Shown: piece by piece, positions 34,901-46,297 of the stretch
Numbering within the stretch: position 1 is the first letter of the stretch
How the letters are laid out: each line of letters opens with the position of its first letter
NCBI GenBank assembly: GCA_030762175.1
Contig: CM060840.1
Span: 38,738,501 to 38,802,500, forward strand
DNA from: Metallyticus violacea
Taxonomy: Eukaryota > Arthropoda > Insecta > Mantodea > Metallyticidae
Direction: 5' to 3'
DNA length: 64,000 bases
Position numbers and translations under genes: made by a program
Notes under the pieces: model-generated
Databases searched by the model: none
What the model was told of the DNA's origin: nothing
Seen by the model: the letters and a program-made list of their open reading frames with translations, nothing else

Positions 34901-36994
34901 GCGCATTTTTTATTCTTCTGTTAGTTATTATAGTAAATAGTAAATAAATGTTAATCTCATCATCATAGTAGATTCCCGAAGTGTTGAAAATATTGTGAGA
35001 CACTCGCTGTTGTTCATTCTCATGAGTACTGTAATGTACCTCCCGGATATTTTATTTAAGAGCTTTCATGGTTTTTATTTTAGCTAAAGGAGTAATTTTA
35101 TATGATGAAGATGGAGCAGATATACTAACTAGTGGATTAATGATATTAAAGGCTTTAGGATAGAAGTTTCTAATCGTTAGACTATTTCCTCAATCTTCTC
35201 TACTAAAATCCTGTCTTTTGGTATTGGTTTCTTGTCATTGAAAATACCTTGCATTCCAACTTCGTTCACCAATCCTAAAATTCCCGATGGAGATTCATTC
35301 TTAGAAATTTAGTTCGTAATTCTCTCCTAATGTGCCTGCACGATCTGCACATAACAGTCACTCTCGGCATACTTCACAATTTACACAAATATGTTACAGA
35401 TAACCTAACACGCACTTCCTACAGAAATACAACTAAAGAAGTTGGCATGATAAACACTATTGAGCAAGCTAACTGCCTTCGTCAGCGGAATTTAAGCTTC
35501 AGCTTTACCGGGAATTGCGCGCCCACTGATGATCAATGGGTTTTCTATCGGCCCTATTTGTTAACGGGGGGGAGAGGACAGTTGCAATGCTGGACATTAC
35601 TGCCGTATAATGAGGAAGAGGGAGTAAGTAATTTTTAAACAAAGTGAGACAGCCCAGATCTAAAGATGTAGACAACCGCGAAGGAGGGTAGGGGAATATG
35701 AGTCACAATTATTTTTGGGAGTATTTGTACATATATGTGAGAGAGTGTTATTTACCTTTGTGTTGTTTTCTTTCCTGTTTATTATTTGGGCATTTATTTT
35801 TTCTATCATTTTTATTCTATCATTTCAATCATTTTTTCTTTCTCCATTTATTTATTTATTTCATTATATTTTATTTGTCTCTTAAGGGTTAAATACTGGT
35901 TTGCACAAGTTCATATATCTCATAGTGTATTGAAAAAGCACAATGTCCCAGGACTCTTGCACATGAATGAGTTAAATTTGTAACATTTATTTTGTAAATA
36001 AATACACCTACTACTAACACTACCACTAACACTACAGCTACCATTAACTGCTAACTACTACAGTCGGTTTTCATTAATGTATAGAAATTGCTAGAGGAAT
36101 GAAGGCAGACAAAATGAAAAGAAATACAAACCAAAATAAATGAATGGATAGTAATTCATTCCCAAAACGAATTATCAGTTATATGGCTTAAAGAAAGAGA
36201 GGTAGGGGCCAACAAAAGATAAGATAGAAATCGCAACAGTCAAAAATGATTAATCCTTGAAGTTGATGATGATAGGATTATGTGTATAATTCCTGTTATA
36301 GTAGCAGGATGACTTATTTTTTTTTTTGTTGCATTTCCTGCTTATTTGAAATATTATGTTAAATGGAGGTAAACATAAAGAAATGTAACTAACAACATCC
36401 ATATTTAGAATTTATTCGGAATAAGTGTGAATGTTTTTTATGTAGTTATTTTCCTTTGATTCAGAATTGCTAATGTCATTATTCAAGATTTGGAATTGAT
36501 AGAATATAAAAAGACATCTCTATTACCATAACATATTTTTTCAGCTTATGAAAAGAAACCTTAGTGACTGACCTGCAGATTTGTTGGGAATATTTCTTTT
36601 GTAAAAAAGAAACTTTGAGCTACTACTTCTCTTTCTTTTAATAAATTTATACTTAATTTCCTAGCCAGCGTATATAATCATACCGAGAAGCGCTATTTTT
36701 AAAACGATCTCGCCACAGAGGGAATATACAAACAACGCACATTAGAGCTTTATGGGATTCCTCTTGAGCACAAAGATGCCGCTCGTATAATATGGCGCCA
36801 TGAAGGGCATTTAAATGTTGTACTAGCTATATACATTATTCATACTACCTACTAATGAAAGCCTGGTGAACCGTCGCGCTTTGTATAGAGTAATGTACCA
36901 TTTGAAGAGAACATTTTTGACAGACGTGAAGGACACCTGAACAAAAAGCTATATAGTGGTGGGGAAGGGTTGATAAGAGAGTAAAAAACATCAA
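34901..36994. other. no supported feature
   Basis: Contains a 102-codon plus frame (35330-35638) with no known motif and a short poly-T run near 36317. A GC-richer patch at 36700-36800 adjoins the minus-strand frame that follows. Confidence 0.4.
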
Positions 36995-37471
36995 TCATAG
37001 TAAAAGGTCCAACTCATCTTCCCTATCGGAAATAGAGCGCATTGCTTCATGTATCTGATCCAGTGACGGATTCAGATACACCTTCCGAATCTTCTGCTTG
37101 TTGATGTGAGATGTGAAAAATTCATGATAGCATTTTATCAAACGTGAAAGTACAGTACAGTTGTCACAGTCTATCACAAAGTTCCTTCTGTTGTAGCCTA
37201 AATATTTAAAATACTTTGTTTTCAATAGCTAACAAACATATAAACGTTTAGGACAACAAATAATTGTGCAATATTTCTTTTGGGAGGGAATGTGCTTTTG
37301 AAGCATTTCTTCCCCCCATGAATTATAGCTGTCCCATACATTTCCTGATAACAATGTTTGATTCAGCAGATGTAAAAGATTTTTGTATGTTTTCAAGAAC
37401 TTGAAAAATCGTTTTTGTAAACAGTTATGTTGGTACAATGATCTGTGGTTAATATGTTCAATATTTTTCAT
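36995..37471 (-). pseudogene. unrecognised minus-strand frame with one in-frame stop
   Basis: An ATG at 37471 opens 80 codons ending in TAG (37229-37231). The same frame then continues open for 78 more codons to TGA at 36995. The second half begins after a pyrimidine/AT stretch ending in ATTTAG, a possible splice acceptor, and reads YNRRNFVIDCDNCTVLSRL, then KCYHEFFTSHINKQKIRKVY, ending in SDREDELDLLL. This half is clearly less AT-rich than the flanks and has a protein-like composition (D/E, K/R, C pairs). I do not recognise the family. It could be a terminal exon, a relic transposon ORF or a chance frame. Confidence 0.28.
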
Positions 37472-37819
37472 TATAAAATAATAAATAAAAGTGTTTTATT
37501 GTGCATAACTTTCATAATTTGATCGCACTGCTGACACCTTGCAAAAATATCTATACCATCGCAATTGATTTTCAAATATTAATTTGTTGTATCAAACCCA
37601 TACGCATTGCACCTAATCGTACGAAATGTGAAGCCATACTCTTAGCTTACCGGCTCAAGCGACTCCTATATTGATCTATGACCAAGCAATGTCTTGAAAG
37701 TTTTCGGATGCAACTGTTAAATATCTGAGATCGACGTCAAACTTCAATTGGTCAAGCTCTGTCCTTGATTAATCATAAATCCTCTATTAGAAGCAATACG
37801 TGGATTCTGCTTTACTTAA

Positions 37820-38262
37820 TACTGTTACGTTTTTTAGGACCTAGGCTTAATTGTAAGACGGCGCAGCTGGAATAAACTCAAGACTTTACAAACCGAATAA
37901 AACAAGGCAGTGGATACGCTACGGTTACTGGTGCTTACCATTGACAAGCATAATTCCCAGGTCGGAAATCTCCTCCACAACCTTCGGAATGTACCTGAAG
38001 TAGTGTTTTTCTTTCTTGACAACCGGTCTGCTAAACCTACCAAGATCAAGAACCGTCTACCTCTAGATCTTCTGTTATTACATTTTTATTTATTTGTATA
38101 TTTCACTGGAACCTTTCATCTTTTGATTCCCTTACTGTTGATCTCCTTCTTTATTCGTTTGCTTATTTCATTATTATATTTATGTATTCCTTTGTATTTG
38201 TGTAATCTTTATGCCTTCTGCCTCTCGATTTGCATACGTTTGTACGCTGAACGACCTTTAAA

Positions 38263-38265
<3 letters not shown>
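37820..38265 (+). mobile_element. possible LINE or SINE 3' end
   Basis: A moderately GC-rich stretch is followed by T-rich non-coding sequence and the phrase TACGCTGAACGACCTTTAAA, then runs directly into (TTA)n. Many arthropod non-LTR elements end in such a 3' UTR with an ATT-type tail. No ORF2 motif was identified, so orientation and type rest on the tail alone. Confidence 0.35.
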
Positions 38266-38293
<28 letters not shown>

Positions 38294-38299
38294 GATGAC

Positions 38300-38338
<39 letters not shown>
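38266..38338. repeat. (TTA)n facing (AAT)n
   Basis: About ten ATT units, the interruption GATGAC, then about fourteen AAT units. The two tracts are complementary and could form a hairpin. Confidence 0.95.
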
Positions 38339-38339
<1 letters not shown>

Positions 38340-39045
38340 CTGATATAACACCTCCCTGATTTTAGTTAATTTGTTGCCAAGTTTTTACAAATCTTAAAAT
38401 TTATTGTACGTTCATTACAGCTTTAAAATCTTATTTTAGTTGAAATTAACTAAATACGTCTTCGAGGCCATTTTAATTTATATTAGTGTTAGCACAAACG
38501 GAAAATAACAGGACAAAATAATGTTAAAAATATTATGAAAAGCAAATAATATTGACAAACTTCTTGTATGCAGATTGTTTTGATTTAACGCTGAGACTAA
38601 AGAGCAGTTTTGGGGGTCGTACTAATTACTATTAAATATAATTAAATATTAGTCCTTCTAAAAGTTCAACTTCCCACAACTTTCACCAGCACACATTAAT
38701 TTTTTTTGTTTTATTTTTAGAGATGTTTTATTTGTTATCATTCGTATTATCAGATACCTATCTTAAAGGCCATTGATTATTACTAGGCCAGTAGCCAGTA
38801 ATACTTCAGAGATCTTTTAAATACAATCTAATATAATGTATCACATAGAATTGATGATGAATTTTACGACATACCAAAAATGATTCTGCTCAGTCCAATT
38901 ATTATTCTTTAGTTAAATATCTTTCTTTCATAGGTGCATGATTGTTAGGGACGTCTTCTTCTTTTCTCCTTCCTCATTTACATCAGATTTTTATACCATA
39001 TTTGTTATAGTTATTACATAATTTCCATTCTTTATGCATTTTCTC

Positions 39046-39087
<42 letters not shown>

Positions 39088-39471
39088 TGTAACATCTAAG
39101 TATTAATATTAGACAAATCGCCATATAGCTTCTTTATTGTCAACAATTAAGTCTGGTTCTTTTCCTCTTATTTTCATATAATTCCCTTTTTTATAATTAA
39201 ATTACACTGATATATCACATTTTCCAATGAATTCCGTCTTATATTCTAGGTCATCATTGTGCCTTTAGAACCAGTTTTCTAAGCTCATTTATCCACATAT
39301 TTAAAAAATTAAATATATTTAGAAAGAGATATTACTTTATAAGACATTTTAAAATATCTATTGAATTACTCATCACTGTTTGCTTTTTATGAATAGTTTG
39401 AGATAAGATGAATTTGCGGGGCTAAATGTGTTGCAAGACCTGTACATAACTGCATGACAAGGTTTTATATA
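38339..39471. other. no gene; (TTA)n at 39049-39086
   Basis: AT-rich DNA with one perfect 38-base (TTA)n tract. No coding motif. Confidence 0.5.
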
Positions 39472-39598
39472 CAGGTGTCCCGATGTCTTGCTCATCTAAA
39501 ATAACTTATAATGTTAAAAACGCTTGTTTGAAACAATTTTTCATTTGACTTATCAAAAAAAAGTTGTTTTGGGTGAGCAAGATAAATGAGAAACCCTG
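39472..39598. mobile_element. short MITE, 127 bp
   Basis: The left end reads CAGGTGTCCCGATGTCTTGC and the right end, reversed, CAGGGTTTCTCATTTATCTTGC. Both continue with TCA-CCAAAA-AACTT-like sequence, so roughly 45 bases on each side are inverted repeats around a small loop. CAGGGTGTCC-type ends are common in arthropod MITEs. No unambiguous target duplication was found. Confidence 0.62.
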
Positions 39599-40491
39599 GA
39601 TATTGTGTTAATGCTTTTTAATAATACGAAAATCAAGAATGTTGGAAAATATGAAGAGAAAATATTTAGAATAGCTATGAATTGCAGCATAGCTTATAAA
39701 GCAATTACATTACGAAGAAAGACACTATACCATAGGGATTCTAAAATTAATGGAAATAGAATATATACCCTGCTAGAAAAGAAGAGCTCATTAAATTGCT
39801 GCGTTGAGATAGGTGTTTAAGAAAAGTTATGAAATTCTTGGAATGCAAAGAAACCAACTTAAATATACGTATAGCTCAATAGAAGGATTTTGTAAATTTG
39901 AAAAAAAAAATTGCTCATTCAAGAAAGTGTTATTTAATGGACAAGTTCTGTAATCGTTACATATAATTATCGCTTTAATCTTGAGATTTATGTGACAATA
40001 ACGCACTATTTTCTCTAAACGTACATATAAAATTGATAAAAAGTACTTGCAAATGTGTCTTCCATTTCTCATAAACAATTGGGTTGAAGAACGTTGAATA
40101 CAGAATGTGTGGTGTGGGGTCGATGAAGTTTTAGCCAGGTTTGACCTGACGCAATAAGGACGGGCGTTATTTTGAGTGAAGAATGTAGAACGAAGTGCAC
40201 CAATGTGTATCATATAGTCCGAAATGATTATATTTCCTTCAAATATAAAATACTTTTTATCGTATTCATGAAATATATTTAATTACTTTAAAGTATTCAA
40301 CTCGAAAACCCTAAAGTGAGCGAGACGGTGTATTTTGGAGGAGGGGAATATAACGAAAAGGGAAAAAATATAAATTGAATTTTATAATGTAAATTATTAT
40401 TGTATCGCAATTTTAACAAATTAGGTACAAAATAATTTTAAAGGATATAATTTTTTCCATTACGTAGATGGTCTGATCAGCAACATTTACC
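39599..40491. other. no firm feature; weak transposase-like frame on minus
   Basis: The minus frame 39827-40213 (128 codons) contains TFFTQNNARPYC, loosely like the H/Q-DNARPH box of Tc1/mariner transposases, but nothing else in the frame supports it. A 13-base target duplication AGCAACATTTACC at 40479-40491 belongs to the SINE that follows. Confidence 0.25.
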
Positions 40492-40792
40492 GACCGCCAC
40501 GGGTGGCCGAGGTCGTTAAGGCACGGACTCGTGAGCGGAATGTCTGCGGTTCGAATCCCGCCAGGACCGTCCTCCCTGACTGGAGTTTTTTCCAGGTTTT
40601 CCTCAGTCTTCATAACTGGAAAATGCCGGGGAGGTACCTAAACTTAGGCCTGGAACGCTTCCTTCCTTAAAAAAAAAAATCCTTTCCCAATTTATCATTT
40701 CATCTCATGTATCATCAGTGTCCACCGCCTGTGGTGCCTCAGTGGTAAAAACGGGCGTTAAACACTACTCAAAAAAAAAAAAAAAAAAAAAA
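40492..40792 (+). mobile_element. tRNA-derived SINE, family A, copy 2, with target duplication
   Basis: Complete copy: class II tRNA-like head (CCGCCACGGGTGGCCGAGGT, B box GCGGTTCGAATCCCGCC), the family body (CAGGTTTTCCTCAG, GCCGGGGAGGTACC, CTGTGGTGCCTCAGTGG) and a poly-A tail of over 20 bases. It is flanked by a perfect 13-bp direct repeat, AGCAACATTTACC (40479-40491 and 40793-40805). This is the hallmark of LINE-type target-primed reverse transcription. The perfect duplication and long tail suggest a recent insertion. Confidence 0.95.
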
Positions 40793-40805
40793 AGCAACAT
40801 TTACC

Positions 40806-41300
40806 AGATTAAAAAGCAGGATTTGCAGTGGGTGTCACGTATGTAGCGTGTTCGCTACCATTCATTTATATGGGCCTCATTTTAAATGTCAGAGTAATTC
40901 CGGCAATCCCAACAGGGCACGCCCTGTACCGATGTGCTCTCACTATGAGCAGCAAAGCAAATTGGAAGCTAGAATTAGAAGCTATAAATTAATAGCAAGC
41001 GAGAAATAACTAATGAAAAGACTTGGTTGAATAGTATAGCATTTTTGCGCATTAAAAACATGTCTTAAACTGCTTTCTTTTTCAAAGATATTAAAATACT
41101 CAGCGTTTGCTGCGAGAGAGAGATTTCTAAATAAATATTGATTCTACATTAAAAAAACTGGTTACTTCTTCTCGTGTTTTGCTTTGTGGTTAACCTTTTT
41201 TTTTATTTCAAATGTAATATTTTCGGAATCAAGTAACTCACAAACATTTATATATTACTCTCGAACCAAAATTTCGGCAATATAATTTGAAAAAGTAATT

Positions 41301-41332
<32 letters not shown>

Positions 41333-42954
41333 GGTGATTTTAATAATAATTTAATGTTGTAATGTTTTTGTGTTTATATGAGAGAGAGCATATGTATGTG
41401 TTTTCTTTTTCGGTTGCACCAGTTGCTTGGTACGAAGACAGTTACCCTACAAGGCGAGATTCGCCACTGACTATGTTTCACAATCACAAAGCCCGAGGTG
41501 CTCATTAAAAATATTGGTAACATGGTGAGAAGCTTCAGACATCGGCGACTGCCACTGTTTCCTATGTTATGTGCCAGTATATCGAACACATTATGTGCAC
41601 TATGGAGATATCGAGATGTTTCAGTATATAGAAGTCTGCAGTTCTGTATCCAGTAAGTGGTTAACAGATCGTTTTGATTCAAATAGCTCTCCCTTCCTTA
41701 ATTAGGGAGGTAAAGGTTGTTGCATTACTGGCGCCCTTATCCTCAGCGGAAAGAAAATAGGAGGAAACCAGCAGATAATTATTTATAAAGTGAGCAAATA
41801 CCCTATCGAGGTATAAATAAACTGTTGCTATACCTCAAAATATATGGTTAATGAATATTTATATGTTTTAAAATTTGAAGGTGGTTACAATCCAATTATA
41901 TTGCATATAAACTTTAAAAAAATGATCGCTCGTGTTCGAACGATGTTCAGAGCACGGTGCAGTGCTATGCTGAGTATACAGTGACACAGTGGTGTAACCT
42001 CGCGCTGACGTAACGTATCCTTTGATAAAGTTCGGAGAAAAAATTGCTAGCCATGATTTTCCTCTTCTGCTTCATCCTCAAGATGTACGCGCTTCATTAT
42101 GATTTCAGTTCAACAAATAAACTAACTGTTTTGTGCTAAGCCTCGTGCTCGTGGATGTCCTCAAACCCTTGTTACTTTAGCAATATTCGAGGCTACGCTA
42201 TTGCTATTTTTTGTTTACGTTGATATGTAAATTAAGCTTTCTATACTCTTATCTTATCACCAGAACGCGGAATTTGCAGAGTCGATATATTTAAGAATCA
42301 GAGAGAAATGAACGTGTTTCCGTACATTTGGGGGCAGTAGGGTCAATTTTTATTTGCCGTTTTTTATTGTCTATTTTAAAGTTTAAAACAGTTTTTGCGT
42401 GTTTTGGATGGATTTTCTCTGCCATTATTTACGCATTTTAAAAAGCACATAAAATTTCTATGTGTCCAAGTGAAAAAAGCTATAAAAATTAAATCCCATG
42501 TTACCTCACAAAAATATTTTCTGAGAATCGTTTATACGTTTACCTCTTTTCAAGCAATCAAAAAATTTCTTCTCAACCCATTCACTTAAACTCTTTAAAT
42601 AGCAAAACCTTCATTAGTGAAAGAAACGCACGGTTACCTCAGCCATACGAATACCAGAAAATAGAGGGGATGAGGGAAGTACTATTGTTTTGAATAGTCC
42701 TGGCGAATGAACTTGTATCGATTTGCGCCAGACAATTTTAGGAAATTTGTGGAGGGGGGTCATTTATCAACTGCATAAATGTAACAAACAATGGCAAGTG
42801 AGAAAGATGAGATCGATACAACTGTCCTTGCAAGTGTTCAGTACGAAAGTATGAGTAATACTAACCTGTAAAAAGGAAATGAACTCGAGCAGGAACCAAT
42901 GGCATCTTTTGCTCATTCACCATTTATTCAGTAAATTGTGTTGGTGTAATGATA
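40806..42954. other. no gene; (TA)n at 41300-41332
   Basis: AT-rich DNA with an interrupted (TA)n tract. A 102-codon minus frame at 41374-41682 has no recognised motif. Confidence 0.45.
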
Positions 42955-43180
42955 ACCATACTTACCTCCTAAACTCAAGATAGTGGATTCAATCTCGGCC
43001 AGGGTTGATGAATTTTTTTCGAGGGTAAAAATCCAAAGTATGGCTGCCTTCGGAAGGGAAGTAAAGCCATGTGTCCCATGTCGTAGATTTACGGTATGTA
43101 ACAGAACTTCAAGCCTAAAAGAAGAGGCCTCTGAGCAAAATTTATCGGCCGTTTCATGCTCAGAATTGAATGGGACGCTG
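42955..43180 (+). mobile_element. tRNA-derived SINE, family C
   Basis: A B-box-like GGATTCAATCTCGGCC near 42986 ends a decayed tRNA-like head. A GC-richer body follows with GGCTGCCTTCGGAAGGGAAG, CATGTGTCCCATGTCGTAG and AGAGGCCTCTGAGCAAAA. Open frames on both strands here (42928-43395 minus, 42983-43210 plus) are by-products. It sits immediately upstream of the hAT fragment, so it may have inserted into that element. Confidence 0.5.
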
Positions 43181-43210
43181 ATGATCAGAGATGTTAAAGA
43201 GTGTCCATAA

Positions 43211-43459
43211 ATAAACAAAATCAACAACCATTTATTAAAAACTACTTTACTTTGTCTTGAACAACATTTCCATGGTTTCCTGAAAGGTGAATGTTGTGTT
43301 GTAACCGGTATGAGTCCTTTCGAAATATCTTGTTTTAAATATGATCCAATCACTTCAGTGGAAGTAGAACGTTCTTTTTCCATGATGAAAAACACATTCT
43401 CTGATAAGCGACTGACTATGACATTTGATACCTTGAAAATATTTTGTCATTGCTTGTAA
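43211..43459 (+). pseudogene. hAT-type transposase C-terminal dimerisation region
   Basis: An 82-codon plus frame closes at TAA 43457. It contains YDPITSVEVERSFSMMKN and FSDKRLTMTFDTLK. The S/P-x-VERSFS-x-x-K...L-x-D-R/K-R-x-x-L-T/M motif is the C-terminal dimerisation domain of hAT transposases and the domesticated proteins derived from them. No ATG or upstream catalytic domain is joined to it; a stop at 43208 and a SINE lie directly upstream. It is a 5'-truncated relic, or the last exon of a hAT-derived gene, with no splice acceptor that I can defend. Confidence 0.6.
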
Positions 43460-45991
43460 CAAAGCAAGTACATTAGTGATAAAGAAATTAGGTATTTCAA
43501 ATACCTATTTTCATTAATAATGAGTGATATTACCTTGTGTTCTCTTTTAATAAATGCCCATTTTAATTATATGACTCTCTATTTTCATATGTTAAGTGCC
43601 TATTTTAACCAAAATAAACACCTGCATTTCCGAGCTCTGCCTGTGACTGAAATTAATAAATTTACATTAAATGCAGTACTTATGCATGTTTAAATTTTGG
43701 TGTATTTATGATATTCCTTTTACTTTTTTATAAATGTCCAGATTTTACTTCCATATAAAAGTTCAGGTAAACATCTTTGTAACTGTGTTCTATACTGATT
43801 ACTGAAAAATTTTCTAGGATTTAGTTAAAACCATCATCTAATTGTTAGTTTAGAAAAGTAAAATATCAACTAGTTCTATTTTTCTATAGTGTATAATTTT
43901 GCAATAAGATGTTCTCATATTAATTTAACACTTAATCATAAAGTTATAATATAAAATAGTAATATTTAAACACAGATTGTAACTTAAATTCAATATCTTT
44001 AGTCATAAACTTTAACCCTTCATGCTGAGTTTTTGCATCTCGGCTATTAGATGTACCGCACTTTTGAACCTCGCTTTCTGAATCTATTCTTCGCTGGTCT
44101 AAAGGCGATAAAAGCTCATTCCTTTAGAAACAATGTACTTACTTTTGTATGTAAACATTTTTTTACATGGGAATTAGCAAGACGTGCACAGGCAAACTTT
44201 GAATAGAACTTTTCTGATCCCTATGTTGAAAGAGTGCTCTTATTGAGAAGTTTAAATGGTCAGACTGATAAATTAATGTTCCATAGAAATGATAAAGGCT
44301 GAACTGCAAGTATTTTTCAACTTCAGTCATGCAGAAAAGCATCTGGAAAATTGAGAATAAAAGCAAATTACTTCAAACTGTCAATTTATCTTTCAACATG
44401 TTTGAACTCATCTTCATGTTCTTTTTCAGAAATGAATGATTTTGTCTTACCACAACTATGTAATATATAGGTACTGTAAAGATTTTTTCTAATGTTTAGT
44501 ACCTAAAACAGAGTAAAGGCGGGTATAAACTTAAAATAATAGATTATCACTATGTGTTACTTCAGTATGTTAAACCTTCTGTGTAGTTTTATTCATTCCT
44601 TGGAAGTTGACGTGCATCTTGTTTGTTTGTTTTTTTTTTGTTTTTTTGTTAAAGTCTTTCTTTATTTCCAAAAGAAATTTGGTAAATATAATAGAGGAAA
44701 TTAAATTGTTGCCAATCGTAAATGTGTTATTCTGAGTCTATTTAGCCTAGGGAATAAGTTAATTTCAGCATTCTCTATAAAGTAAAATTGTAAGTATGTT
44801 TTTGGAAGCGGATTGGAAGTACGGACTTCGCCAATACATAAAATACCAATGGACTAAATCCACTATAATTTATTTTCCGTGTTTCTAACTGCACCTAAAA
44901 ATAAATAAAATAAAAATTGCAGATAAAAAAGCGTTTTTGATAATTTTTTCCAGGATTTCCATTTTTATACTCATTATTTTAATTATAATGTTGGATCAAA
45001 ACACGTAATTATTTTATCATATGTAATAATATTACTTTTTCACTAAAGATTCCCCATATTATTGTTTGGTTAAATGCATAATTATTAGTCAATAAAAATT
45101 GCCTTTCCATTTCCCGTAAGTGCTTCTTAACTTTCCTCCATACAATCTTTCTATTCTCCTGACCCGCTCCCCAAATGAAGCCCAGCCCTATCGCTTCTAG
45201 TCCCTTTCTTAATTTGGATGACTATGTTATGCTCGCTCCCAACCTTAGCTGTTCCTGGTAGCACAATGGTCTAGTTAAAGATTAATGCCCTTGAATAATT
45301 CGCAGCTAATATTTCATTACTCTGATTTTCTATTGCATATTATCATTTTATGCCCCGAATTCTTTCTTAATTTCTCAATTCGATGTGTACTTCTCTAACC
45401 CTAAAATCCCTTAAAAGGTATCTTTACTGAATCTATGTTCGCCTTTTGTCCCTAAATTTTTGGCCCATAATAATGTCCATCAAAGATATGTGCCAAGTTA
45501 AATAAAGAACTCAGTTTGTAAGTAACATTTATTAAGTATGTATTAATTATCTGTAATCTTTAATTAAAAGTTAATTTTATCAGTAAATACAATCTATTTG
45601 TAGTTTATTTTTAATATACTATTAATACCCACATAATAAATTATTTAATCCTATCTTTTGCTTGTTTCATTTTCAAACAAAAGAATATTATATTCTTATG
45701 CAAGTTTAAAACGATTTAAAACAATTTATTTTCGTAAAATATTTCACTAGTCATTTAGATACAGTATTCTAATGTTAACTTTCTTAAAAAATGAAAATGC
45801 GGTGTCAGTTATTTCATTACAAACTAAAGTAATAACGGTTTTGGGGGGGGATAATACGTTTCATATCTTTAGATTCCCCCCCCCCCATATAGAGTTTAAC
45901 AATAGGACTCTCTGATGCAAGTGTAAGCACTTATTGCATTTATTTAAATATAATTTATACCATAAATTCCTATGCGGACGTTATAGAAGAA
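43460..45991. other. no gene; facing G and C tracts at 45843-45886
   Basis: AT-rich DNA. A G8 tract (45843-45850) and a C11 tract (45876-45886) face each other across 25 bases. The 15-base target duplication of the next SINE begins at 45977. Confidence 0.5.
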
Positions 45992-46282
45992 TTTTTTTTT
46001 TTTTTGAGTAGTGGTTAACGCCCGTTTTTACTACTAAGGCACCACAGGCGATGGACACTGATGATACATGAGATGGAATGATATATTGGGGAAGGATATT
46101 TTTTTTAAGGAAGGAAGCATTCCAGGCCTAAGTTTAGGTACCTCCCTGGTATTTGCCAGTTATGAAGACTGAGGAAAACCTGGAAAAAACCCCAGTCAGG
46201 GAGGACGGTTCTGGCGGGATTCGAACCGCAGACCTCCCGCTCACGAGTTCGTGCCTTAACGACCTCGGCCACCCGTGGCGGT
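45992..46282 (-). mobile_element. tRNA-derived SINE, family A, copy 3, with target duplication
   Basis: Minus-strand complete copy with poly-A (read as T) at 45992-46005 and the tRNA-like head ending at 46282. Flanking direct repeats are GACGTTATAGAAGAA (45977-45991) and GACGTTGTAGAAGAA (46283-46297), 14 of 15 bases identical. The body matches the copies at 32311 and 40492. Confidence 0.94.
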
Positions 46283-46297
46283 GACGTTGTAGAAGAA

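Noticed and set aside
37910..38359. 149-codon plus frame ending in Ile and Asn runs
   Set aside because: The C-terminal third is the ATT/AAT microsatellite, and the rest looks like retroposon 3' UTR.
39827..40213. Tc1/mariner transposase on the minus strand (QNNARPYC)
   Set aside because: Only one short motif is similar. No SPDL block, terminal repeats or TA flanks were found, so it is kept only as a weak note.
40492..40570. Functional tRNA gene in the SINE A head
   Set aside because: The A and B boxes are present, but the acceptor stem does not close as a mature tRNA, and the sequence continues into a body shared by five dispersed copies.
42928..43395. 155-codon minus open frame
   Set aside because: It is the antisense of a SINE plus the hAT C-terminus; the plus strand carries the recognisable motif.
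44024..44040. piggyBac end (TTAACCCTTCATGC)
   Set aside because: A TTAA-CCC start alone is common by chance in AT-rich DNA, and no inverted partner ending in GGGTTAA lies nearby.
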